From Streptomyces poriferorum (lineage in GTDB: Bacteria > Actinomycetota > Actinomycetes > Streptomycetales > Streptomycetaceae): a stretch of 37,164 nucleotides of DNA. Position 1 is the stretch's first letter. Each line of letters begins with the position of its first letter. Made by a program: the position numbers and the translations under genes. This document shows positions 6,756-13,098 of this stretch, piece by piece. The DNA lies in NCBI RefSeq assembly GCF_019399235.1, contig NZ_JAELVH010000157.1:1-37164 (forward strand), read 5' to 3'. The notes under the pieces were generated by a model. The model saw nothing but the letters and a program-made list of their open reading frames with translations, ran no database searches and was not told where the DNA came from.

Positions 6756-8024
6756 GTGGCTGAGATGCGCACCAGCTTGCACTCCCGGCCCCCGGTCGCG
6801 GCGGCGTTTCCGGTGCAGGCCGGATCCGTACCGGCCGAACGGCCTTCCGTCTGGGACCTCAACGCGGCCATCCTCCTGGTCGAGGACGACGCCGGCGACG
6901 CCCTGCTCGTCGAGGAGATGCTCGCCGACGGCGAGCTGGACTCCGCGCTCACCTGGTGCAAGACCCTGACCGAGGCGCTCACCTTCCTTCGCCGCCATCG
7001 GACACCCGTCTGCGTCCTGCTGGACCTGCACCTTCCCGATGTGCACGGGCTGAGTGCCGTGAACCGGATCCTGGAGACCACCCCGGACGCCGCCATCGTG
7101 GTGCTGACCGGCCTGGCGGAGGCCGAGGCGGGGCTCGACGCGGTGGCCGCCGGTGCGCAGGACTACCTCGTCAAGGGGCGGATCGATCCGCAGGCCCTGT
7201 CGCGCGCGGTCCGCTACGCCCTCCAGCGCAAGCAGGTCGAGCGGGCGGCGGCCGCCCTGCGCGCCACACAGTCGATGGCCCAGGAGAACGCGCGCCTCGA
7301 ACGAGGGCTGCTGCCCGTCCCGCTGTTGCACGACGACAGTTTCGAGGCCGTCGCCCGCTATGAGCCGGGCCGCGCCCACGGCCTGCTCAGCGGCGACTTC
7401 TACGACGTGGTCCAGAGACCCGACGGCACCGTCCACGCCGTGATCGGCGACGTGTCCGGACATGGTGCCGCGGAGGCCGCGCTCGGTGTCTGCCTGCGGG
7501 TGGCCTGGCGCACCGCGGTCCTGTGCGGCACCGACCAGCTCGAACAACTCGCGCTGCTCGAGGAGATCCTCGTCGCGGAGCGTTCCGACCCCCATGTCTT
7601 CGCGACCGTCACCTCGCTCGTCCTTCCCCCCGGCGGAGACCACGTCGTCATCGTCAGGGCGGGACACCCGGGGCTCCTGCTGCGCGACGGAACGGACATC
7701 GAGTGGGTGGAACCCGAGGGCGGCATCGCGCTCGGCCTGCTGCCCGGCCACGGCCAGTGGGTCTCGACCGAGCACGCGCTGGCACCCGGCGCCGGTCTCG
7801 TACTCTTCACCGACGGCCTGTTCGAGGGCCGCACCGGACAGGACACCCGACTGGGCGAGGAAGGGCTGCTGGCCATGGCCCGGGACCGGTCCACGCTGCC
7901 GGCCCGGCCGTTCATCGACGCGCTGGTCGCCGGCGCCGCCGAGGGCGCGGCGCCCTACGGCGGCCTCGCCGACGACGTCGCCGTGTTGCATCTCGCTTGG
8001 AAAAGGACACCCCATGAGCAGTGA
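6756..8024 (+). CDS. receiver domain fused to SpoIIE-type PP2C phosphatase
   Basis: The 422-residue protein starts with a receiver domain (about 37-160): acidic pocket LVEDD, phospho-acceptor Asp90 in VCVLLDLHLPD, and Lys140 in DYLVKGR. A short coiled linker (160-185) leads to a PP2C/SpoIIE phosphatase domain (185-418) with metal-binding Asp214 (SGDFYD) and Asp232 (IGDVSGHG), then RAGHPGLLLRDG, FTDGLFEG and DDVAVLHL. This is the RsbU/RssB-type design in which phosphorylation of the receiver controls dephosphorylation of a STAS anti-anti-sigma protein. The GTG at 6756 follows GAGAGGG. Its end overlaps the histidine kinase start (ATG 8014) by 11 bases, so the kinase is the likely phosphate source. 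The STAS protein at 12636 is a candidate substrate. Confidence 0.93.
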   Translation: MAEMRTSLHSRPPVAAAFPVQAGSVPAERPSVWDLNAAILLVEDDAGDALLVEEMLADGELDSALTWCKTLTEALTFLRRHRTPVCVLLDLHLPDVHGLSAVNRILETTPDAAIVVLTGLAEAEAGLDAVAAGAQDYLVKGRIDPQALSRAVRYALQRKQVERAAAALRATQSMAQENARLERGLLPVPLLHDDSFEAVARYEPGRAHGLLSGDFYDVVQRPDGTVHAVIGDVSGHGAAEAALGVCLRVAWRTAVLCGTDQLEQLALLEEILVAERSDPHVFATVTSLVLPPGGDHVVIVRAGHPGLLLRDGTDIEWVEPEGGIALGLLPGHGQWVSTEHALAPGAGLVLFTDGLFEGRTGQDTRLGEEGLLAMARDRSTLPARPFIDALVAGAAEGAAPYGGLADDVAVLHLAWKRTPHEQ

Positions 8025-9624
8025 CTCACCGGACGACACCCCGCAACGGCCGGGACGGCTGGCGCGGCTGTCGGTCCAGAACTGGGTCCATCTGATCCTG
8101 GGCTGCTTCGTCGTGGTCGTGTGCGGCTGCCTGGTGGTCGGCGGACTCGTCCTGGCCCGAATATCCGACCGGACCACCGAACTCGTCGACCGTATCCAGC
8201 CGGCCCGCTCTGCCTCCTTCCAGCTGCAGAACTCGCTGCTCGACCAGGAGACCGGGGTCCGCGGCTACGCCCTCACCGGCGATCCCACTTTCCTGCAGCC
8301 GTATGCGAACGGCCGGCGCGACGAGCTGCGGCGCCTGGCGCGGGTCCGCGACGCCATGGGTGCCGACGACCAGTACGACCGCGATCTGGACCGGATCGCC
8401 GCCGCCTCGGCACAGTGGCGCAAGGTGCATGCCGAGCCGCTGATCGCCTCCGTCCGGCGCGACGGCCCGGAGGGCCGGTCGTCCGCCAGGACCGCCGAGA
8501 GCAAGGCCGCTTTCGACACCCTGCGGCAGCTCTACACCACGCAGCAGGCCCACCTCGACACTGCCCGGGACCACGCCCGCGCCCAGCTCAACGACGCCCG
8601 CGTCACGCGGGACAGGGCGCTGATCGCGTTGGTGGCCTGCTTCCTCGTGTGCGTGATCGCCCTCAGCCTGCTGCTGCACCGGGTGGTGGGACAGCCGCTC
8701 AACGCCCTGGCCGAGGCCTCCCGTCAGGTGCGGTCGGGCGCCTTCCGCCGGCGGATCGACGTGCGCGGGCCGTCCGACGTACGGGCGGTGGCCGCCGCTG
8801 TCGAGGACATGCGCTGCCGGCTGGTCGAGGAGCTCGATGCCTCCCAGGAACGCGAAGACCTGCTGGCGCAGCAGACGGAGGAGCTCCGCCGTTCCAACTC
8901 GGAGCTGGAGCAGTTCGCCTACGTCGCCTCGCACGACCTCCAGGAGCCGCTGCGGAAGGTCGCGTCCTTCTGCCAGCTGCTGGACAAGCGGTACGGGACC
9001 GAGCTGGACGCGCGTGGCAAGCAGTACATCGACTTCGCGGTCGACGGCGCCAAGCGCATGCAGGTGCTCATCAACGACCTGCTGACCTTCTCCCGGGTGG
9101 GCCGGGTCCACGACAGCTGGAACGTCGTCGACCTCGAGGCCTCACTGGACCGGGGCCTCGCCAATCTGGCCCTGGTCATCGAGGAGTCGGGAACCACGAT
9201 CGTGCGTGCGGACCCCCTCCCCGGGGTGAACGGCGACGCGACGACGCTCGCGATGATCTGGCAGAACCTGATCGGGAACGCGGTGAAGTTCCGCCGCCCG
9301 GACGAGCCGTGCGTGATCACGATCGGCTGTGTCCGCGAGGAGGACTTCTGGCATTTCACCGTGACGGACAACGGCATCGGAATCGCCCCCGAGTTCGCCG
9401 AGAAGGTCTTCGTCATCTTCCAGCGTCTGCACGCCCGCGACGAGTACGACGGCACGGGGATCGGGCTCGCCCTCTGCCGCAAGATCATCGAGTTCCACGG
9501 CGGCCGGATCTGGCTGGACCCCGAACCCCGCCCGGGCGCCCGCATCCACTTCTGCCTGCCCGTCGACGCCGACACGTCGCCGACCGCGGCCGGCCCCGCC
9601 GAGATCTCCGGAGATACCACGTGA
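8014..9624 (+). CDS. membrane sensor histidine kinase (CHASE3-HAMP-HisKA-HATPase)
   Basis: The 536-residue kinase has a first membrane helix at 25-48 and an extracytoplasmic CHASE3-type helical sensor (52-200, with LLDQETGVRGYALTGD). A second membrane helix (202-222) leads to HAMP (223-275) and a coiled linker. The dimerisation domain carries His307 (FAYVASHDLQEPLRKVASF). The ATPase domain has the N box NLIGNAVKF, the G1 box DNGIGIAP and the G2 box GTGIGLALCRK. The HDLQEPLRKV form is typical of kinases paired with Rcp1-like single-domain receivers, which is what follows. The gene overlaps its neighbours on both sides (11 and 4 bases), so the three proteins are translationally coupled. No ligand can be read from the sequence. 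Confidence 0.94.
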   Translation: MSSDSPDDTPQRPGRLARLSVQNWVHLILGCFVVVVCGCLVVGGLVLARISDRTTELVDRIQPARSASFQLQNSLLDQETGVRGYALTGDPTFLQPYANGRRDELRRLARVRDAMGADDQYDRDLDRIAAASAQWRKVHAEPLIASVRRDGPEGRSSARTAESKAAFDTLRQLYTTQQAHLDTARDHARAQLNDARVTRDRALIALVACFLVCVIALSLLLHRVVGQPLNALAEASRQVRSGAFRRRIDVRGPSDVRAVAAAVEDMRCRLVEELDASQEREDLLAQQTEELRRSNSELEQFAYVASHDLQEPLRKVASFCQLLDKRYGTELDARGKQYIDFAVDGAKRMQVLINDLLTFSRVGRVHDSWNVVDLEASLDRGLANLALVIEESGTTIVRADPLPGVNGDATTLAMIWQNLIGNAVKFRRPDEPCVITIGCVREEDFWHFTVTDNGIGIAPEFAEKVFVIFQRLHARDEYDGTGIGLALCRKIIEFHGGRIWLDPEPRPGARIHFCLPVDADTSPTAAGPAEISGDTT

Positions 9625-10064
9625 CCAACCCCGTACAGCCCATCGAGGTCCTTCTCGTCGAGGACGACCCCGGCGACGAGCTCATGACGCGCGAGGCGTT
9701 CGAGGACAACAAGATCCGCAACACCCTCCATGTGGTCCGCGACGGACAGGAGGCGCTGGACTTCCTCTACCGCCGCGGCGGGTACGGCGACGCGCCGCGC
9801 CCCGACCTGATCCTGCTCGACCTGAACCTGCCCAAGTACGACGGACGCCAGGTGCTGGAGCAGATCAAGCAGGACCCGGAGCTCTCGCTCATTCCCGTGG
9901 TCGTGCTGACGACGTCCTCCGCCGAGGAGGACATCCTGCGGAGCTACAAACTGCACGCCAACGCCTATGTCACGAAGCCGGTCGACCTCGATCAGTTCAT
10001 CGCGGCGGTCCGCCAGATCGACGAGTTCTTCGTGACGGTGGTGCGCCTTCCCGGGCGTGCGTAA
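9621..10064 (+). CDS. single-domain response regulator, Rcp1-like
   Basis: The 147-residue protein is a stand-alone receiver: IEVLLVEDDPGDELMTREAF at the N-terminus, phospho-acceptor Asp67 in LILLDLNLPKYDG, VVVLTTSS switch residues, and Lys119 in NAYVTKP. The GDE after the acidic pair and the long loop with RRGGYGDAPRPD are typical of Rcp1-type receivers. With no output domain it probably works as a phosphate shuttle or sink between the histidine kinase and the receiver-phosphatase. The GTG at 9621 lies in a GTGA overlap with the kinase stop. The preceding CCGGAGA is the likely ribosome site. Confidence 0.93.
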   Translation: MTNPVQPIEVLLVEDDPGDELMTREAFEDNKIRNTLHVVRDGQEALDFLYRRGGYGDAPRPDLILLDLNLPKYDGRQVLEQIKQDPELSLIPVVVLTTSSAEEDILRSYKLHANAYVTKPVDLDQFIAAVRQIDEFFVTVVRLPGRA

Positions 10065-10163
10065 TATCTGCTGACATCGCTCGGGAATGGGATTTCCCGA
10101 CGTGGGTACACGAACAGCTGGAAGAGAGGTCGAGGCCTCCCCGCTGCGCCCTGGCTGGAGCAC

Positions 10164-10619
10164 ATGAAAGAACAGGCCATCTCCCGGCCGGACGACTCCC
10201 CGAGGAGTTGTCCGCCTACGGAGGCACTGCACAGCGCCGAGGTCTTCGACGGCGAACCGGGGTGCATCTCCCAGGCGCGCGCCCTGGCCGACCGGTTTCT
10301 CGCACGGCTCGTGTCCGAGTGGACGGCCGTGCTCGGCACGCACACTCGCAACGATCTGATGCTGGCGGTGAGCGAGCTGGTCACCAACGCCGACCGCTAC
10401 AGCCACGGGCCCTATCTGCTGGAACTGGAGGGCACCGCCGAGCGCATCAGCGTCACGGTGTACGACAGCAGCAGCGCGCTCCCGGTCTTCTACTCCCCCG
10501 ACCCGAGCCGGCTGGGCGGCCACGGCATGGAGATCGTCGTGGCCCTGTGCGACCGTCTGACTGCCGAACGGGTGCCGGTCGGCAAGCGCATCCGTGCCGA
10601 GTTCATACTCACCGGCTGA
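10164..10619 (+). CDS. RsbW-like ATP-binding serine kinase (anti-sigma type)
   Basis: The 151-residue protein is an HATPase_c_2 domain: N box LMLAVSELVTNADRYSHG with Asn75, a VYDSSS strand, and a glycine-rich GGHGMEIVVALCDRL lid segment. In Streptomyces such proteins act as anti-sigma kinases that hold a sigma factor or phosphorylate a STAS antagonist. Many copies exist per genome, so the partner cannot be fixed from sequence. It lies 99 bases after the receiver gene, so it may have its own promoter. The lid replaces the usual GRGL with GHGM. Its neighbours (two PP2C phosphatases, a STAS protein and a SigB/F-type sigma) fit a local partner switch. Confidence 0.88.
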   Translation: MKEQAISRPDDSPRSCPPTEALHSAEVFDGEPGCISQARALADRFLARLVSEWTAVLGTHTRNDLMLAVSELVTNADRYSHGPYLLELEGTAERISVTVYDSSSALPVFYSPDPSRLGGHGMEIVVALCDRLTAERVPVGKRIRAEFILTG

Positions 10620-10623
10620 CCCG

Positions 10624-10646
10624 CCCCGGTAGTGCCCGGGCCGGGG
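10624..10646. terminator. short hairpin between convergent genes
   Basis: CCCCGG (10624-10629) pairs with CCGGGG (10641-10646), followed by TTT on the plus strand. It fills the 29-base gap between the RsbW-like gene and the oppositely oriented phosphatase gene. A modest stem, but well placed for a shared terminator. Confidence 0.5.
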
Positions 10647-10648
10647 TT

Positions 10649-11824
10649 TCAGCCACCACTTCCCTGTCTGCCGAACCAGTCGACGCAGACGACCAGCGCG
10701 TCGTCGAGCGTCTCCGCATCGCGGTAGTCGGCCAGTTCACGCAGGACGGCGCCCGGAACCGATGCCGCGGGGAGCAGCCGCGTCGCGAGGATCACCCTGG
10801 CCAGCCCCCGCTCCACGTATGCCTCGCCTCGGGGTGACACGGCGTCGTACACCCCGTCGCTGACGAGCAGAAGCCGGTCTCCGGGGAGCACCTGGAGGTT
10901 CTGGACCACGTACTGCGACTCCTCGAACATGCCGAGCGGCAGCTGGGCGTCCAGGTCCACGCGTGAGACCGTTCTGCCGCGCAGCCTCCACAGTTGCGGG
11001 GATCCCGCGTCCACCGCGCCGACCGCTCCGGTCGCGAGGTCGAAGCGGAGCAGCAGAGTCGACACATGGGCGCTGCCGCGGTGCTGATCGTAAAGAGCCT
11101 GGTCGGCGAGGGCGGCCTGGTCCGCGATGCCGATTCCCGCCCTTCTGGCGTTGCGCAGGGCGTTCACGGCGAGGTTGGTGAGCAGGGAGGCCTGGATGCC
11201 CTCGCCCATTCCGTTGGTCACGGAGACGGTCAGCTGGTCGCCGTCCGCGGACCAGTCGAAATTGTCCCCGTGGATGGCATAGGCAGGTTCCAGCTGAGCG
11301 CCGATCGCGTACTCGGCCGCGGTGAACGACCTGGCGGGGAGCAGTTGCCATTGCATCTCGGCGGCGAGGGTGAGCCGGGTGATGCGGCGGGCCCGCTGGT
11401 AGTGGTCGGTGTCCCGTTCCGCGACGATGATCTCGTGGCCCAGGAGGTCGGCCACGTGCGCGAGCTCCTCCATGGTCTGCGGGGTGGACCATACGGCCGG
11501 CAGCCGGACGCTGAGAACTCCGAGGCGCTCGCCGCGTACCGTCACGGGAAAGTGGTGGTCGACCTGGTCGCCGCTCCCGGCCGGCTCCTCGTGCGGGCGC
11601 TGGCTGCCGAAGGTGCGGCCCTGGGGGCTGTTGTTCATCGACAGCGTGCGTTCGTCCCCCGATGCGGGGCCGACCGTCTTGAGCACGGTCATCCCGTAGT
11701 CCGCCAGCAGCAGCTGGACGGACCGGGCGTCGTACGCGGTGACGAGTGCGTCGCGCACCGTCTCCACCAGGGCGTGCGGCGCGGCGGCGCGTACGGCTGC
11801 CTCGATGTCGCTACGGGCGTTCAC
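10649..11824 (-). CDS. GAF-like/SpoIIE-type phosphatase with altered metal site
   Basis: The 391-residue protein has an N-terminal GAF-like sensor region (about 15-145) and a SpoIIE/PP2C domain (150-388). The first metal Asp is present (Asp187 in HGDNFDW). The second, normally GDxxGHG, reads VTNGMGEG with Asn204 in place of Asp. Later motifs VDAGSPQLWRL, VSDGVYDA and LDDALVVCVDW are conserved. Family knowledge: these proteins dephosphorylate STAS antagonists. With Asp replaced by Asn the activity may be reduced or absent, so it may act as a binder. The start is GTG 11824 with GGAAG 3 bases upstream. It is divergent from the MarR gene, with only 80 bases between them, containing three phased TGACAG repeats. 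Confidence 0.88.
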   Translation of the reverse strand: MNARSDIEAAVRAAAPHALVETVRDALVTAYDARSVQLLLADYGMTVLKTVGPASGDERTLSMNNSPQGRTFGSQRPHEEPAGSGDQVDHHFPVTVRGERLGVLSVRLPAVWSTPQTMEELAHVADLLGHEIIVAERDTDHYQRARRITRLTLAAEMQWQLLPARSFTAAEYAIGAQLEPAYAIHGDNFDWSADGDQLTVSVTNGMGEGIQASLLTNLAVNALRNARRAGIGIADQAALADQALYDQHRGSAHVSTLLLRFDLATGAVGAVDAGSPQLWRLRGRTVSRVDLDAQLPLGMFEESQYVVQNLQVLPGDRLLLVSDGVYDAVSPRGEAYVERGLARVILATRLLPAASVPGAVLRELADYRDAETLDDALVVCVDWFGRQGSGG

Positions 11825-11846
11825 GGTCTTCCGCTCATTCTTCGTC

Positions 11847-11895
11847 GGGTGACAGGCACGGGGCCGGGCTGACAGAAAGGCGTTCCGGGTGACAG
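11847..11895. promoter_or_regulatory. three TGACAG direct repeats at exact 20-bp spacing
   Basis: GGGTGACAG at 11847-11855, GGCTGACAG at 11867-11875 and GGGTGACAG at 11887-11895 are same-orientation repeats with 20-bp periodicity, close to two helical turns. They lie in the 80-base gap shared by the phosphatase promoter (minus) and the MarR gene promoter (plus, ATG 11905). The spacing suggests cooperative binding on one DNA face. The MarR protein is a candidate ligand but unproven. Confidence 0.6.
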
Positions 11896-11904
11896 AGTGG
11901 ACGG

Positions 11905-12417
11905 ATGCCCCACCACCCCGGTCTTCCTCACCGCCTCGAGCGGGTGTCCGGGGACGTCTGCGCGGCCTCCGAACTGCTGGAGGTGCTGTGGGGCCGCGGC
12001 CAGGAGGCCGCCCCTCCGGGAACGGTCTCGCCCTCGCAGCTGCGGGCCCTGCTCGTCATCGAGAAGCAGGAGGGCAGCAATCTCCGCTCGCTGGGTGAGG
12101 CGCTCGGTTCGCGCGCTCCGTCGGTGAGCAGGCTCTGCGACCGGATGGAGGCCATGGGCCTCGTCCAGCGGGATCCGAGCCCGACGAGCCGCCGCGAGGT
12201 CGAGCTCCGGCTGACCGGTCGGGGCCGAGCCCTGCTGGAGGAGTGCCGGGCGATCCGTACCCGCGAGCTCTCCGCCGTGCTGGAGCGGATGCAGCCCGCC
12301 GAGGTGGCGGCGCTCGCCGAAGGGCTGGCCGCCTTCCGCTCGGCCGCGTCGCAGCGGCTCACCGCCGGCCGGAGCCCGGCCGACCGGCTTCGCGACGAAA
12401 TCGCGGACAGCGCCTAG
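11905..12417 (+). CDS. MarR-family transcriptional regulator
   Basis: The 170-residue protein has the MarR plan: N-terminal dimerisation helix (LERVSGDVCAASELLEVLWG), winged helix-turn-helix (about 42-107, with LRSLGEALGSRAPSVSRLCD, then RMEAMGLVQRDPSPTSRREV and a LRLTGRG wing), and long C-terminal dimer helices. MarR proteins are homodimeric regulators that usually respond to small ligands and often repress their own and divergent genes. The divergent SpoIIE-type phosphatase and the downstream STAS gene are the obvious targets. ATG 11905 has only a weak ribosome site, and the repeat at 11887-11895 ends 9 bases before it, so binding there would also block the transcript start. Confidence 0.9.
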   Translation: MPHHPGLPHRLERVSGDVCAASELLEVLWGRGQEAAPPGTVSPSQLRALLVIEKQEGSNLRSLGEALGSRAPSVSRLCDRMEAMGLVQRDPSPTSRREVELRLTGRGRALLEECRAIRTRELSAVLERMQPAEVAALAEGLAAFRSAASQRLTAGRSPADRLRDEIADSA

Positions 12418-12447
12418 CTTCATCCAGCCCCTGCTTCCGCCTATGAG

Positions 12448-12465
12448 GCACTCCCCGAGGGGTGC
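12448..12465 (+). terminator. possible weak terminator after the MarR gene
   Basis: GCACTCC (12448-12454) can pair with GGGGTGC (12459-12465), including one G-T pair, around CCGA, 30 bases after the MarR stop. The stem is short and no T-run follows directly. Low certainty. Confidence 0.35.
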
Positions 12466-12492
12466 GCTCGTTGATCATTGAGGGTACAGATT

Positions 12493-12541
12493 GTTGCCCA
12501 ACGAAGAATGTTGTCAAATGACAACTATTACTTCTATCGTT
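12493..12541 (+). promoter_or_regulatory. palindromic operator overlapping a probable promoter of the STAS gene
   Basis: GTTGTCAAATGACAAC (12510-12525) is a perfect 7-2-7 palindrome. A smaller one, GTTGCCCAAC, lies at 12493-12502. Reading TTGTCA (12511-12516) as a -35 and TATCGT (12535-12540) as a -10 gives 18-base spacing, so a protein on the palindrome would cover the -35. MarR dimers bind palindromes of about this size, and the half-site contains TGACA as in the repeats at 11847-11895. The first STAS start codon lies about 95 bases downstream. Confidence 0.5.
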
Positions 12542-12635
12542 GGTCCCCCACCCGCCGCGAGCAGGGACGGACTTGCACCGGACCGTCCACATCAACCGGC
12601 TTTCTCCCCGCCATCCAGTGCATCACGAGGTGACC

Positions 12636-12998
12636 GTGCTCCCATCCCCAAGCGCCGGCAGAGCCATGAGAATCGTCCCACGGCAGCACCGCGGAGCGCT
12701 GGTGCTCGCTGTTGCCGGTGACCTCGACATCGACAACGTCGCCCCGCTCGGCGCCGCGCTGGAGAGCGCGGCGCGCGACGGCGAGGGCCCCGTCGTCGTC
12801 GACCTCTCGGACGTGAGTTTCGCTGACTCGACGACGGTGAACGTGCTTCTTCAGGGCCAGTCGCTGCTTGGCCCCCGGCTGCGGCTCGCCGCACCGTCGC
12901 CGTTCATGGAGCGGCTCATCGGGTTGCTGGGCCTCGACAGCGCACTCCCGGTCCTCCCGACCGTCGCCGAGGCCGTCGATACCTCGCTGCCGTCCTGA
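12636..12998 (+). CDS. STAS-domain anti-anti-sigma factor
   Basis: From GTG 12636, with GAGG 5 bases upstream, the protein is 120 residues and is one STAS domain: MRIVPRQHRGALVLAVAGDL, DIDNVAPLGAALESA, then VVVDLSDVSFADSTTVNVLL with the phosphorylatable Ser65, and a C-terminal helix. STAS antagonists bind the RsbW-type kinase when unphosphorylated and so free the sigma factor. PP2C phosphatases reset them. All these partner types are encoded between 5.5 and 11.8 kb. The frame is open upstream to a TTG at 12540, but that extension has no ribosome site and overlaps the promoter region. A very strong terminator follows. Confidence 0.9.
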   Translation: MLPSPSAGRAMRIVPRQHRGALVLAVAGDLDIDNVAPLGAALESAARDGEGPVVVDLSDVSFADSTTVNVLLQGQSLLGPRLRLAAPSPFMERLIGLLGLDSALPVLPTVAEAVDTSLPS

Positions 12999-13041
12999 GG
13001 CCGCTAGCCGCCGAGCGCCCTTCGCCTCCTGAGGCCGCGAC

Positions 13042-13090
13042 ACGCCGAGCGCCCTCCCCCTCGTCGGACGAGGGGGAGGGCGCTCGGCGT
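13042..13090. terminator. 24-bp perfect stem, bidirectional terminator
   Basis: The 24 bases at 13042-13065 are exactly complementary to 13067-13090, with arms running from ACGCCGAGCG to CCCCTCGTC. It lies between the convergent STAS (ends 12998) and GH92 (ends 13099) genes. An imperfect 34-bp direct repeat precedes it: CCTGAGGCCGC at 12994 and again at 13028, each followed by GCCGAGCGCCCT. Confidence 0.85.
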
Positions 13091-13098
13091 GCGTCCGG

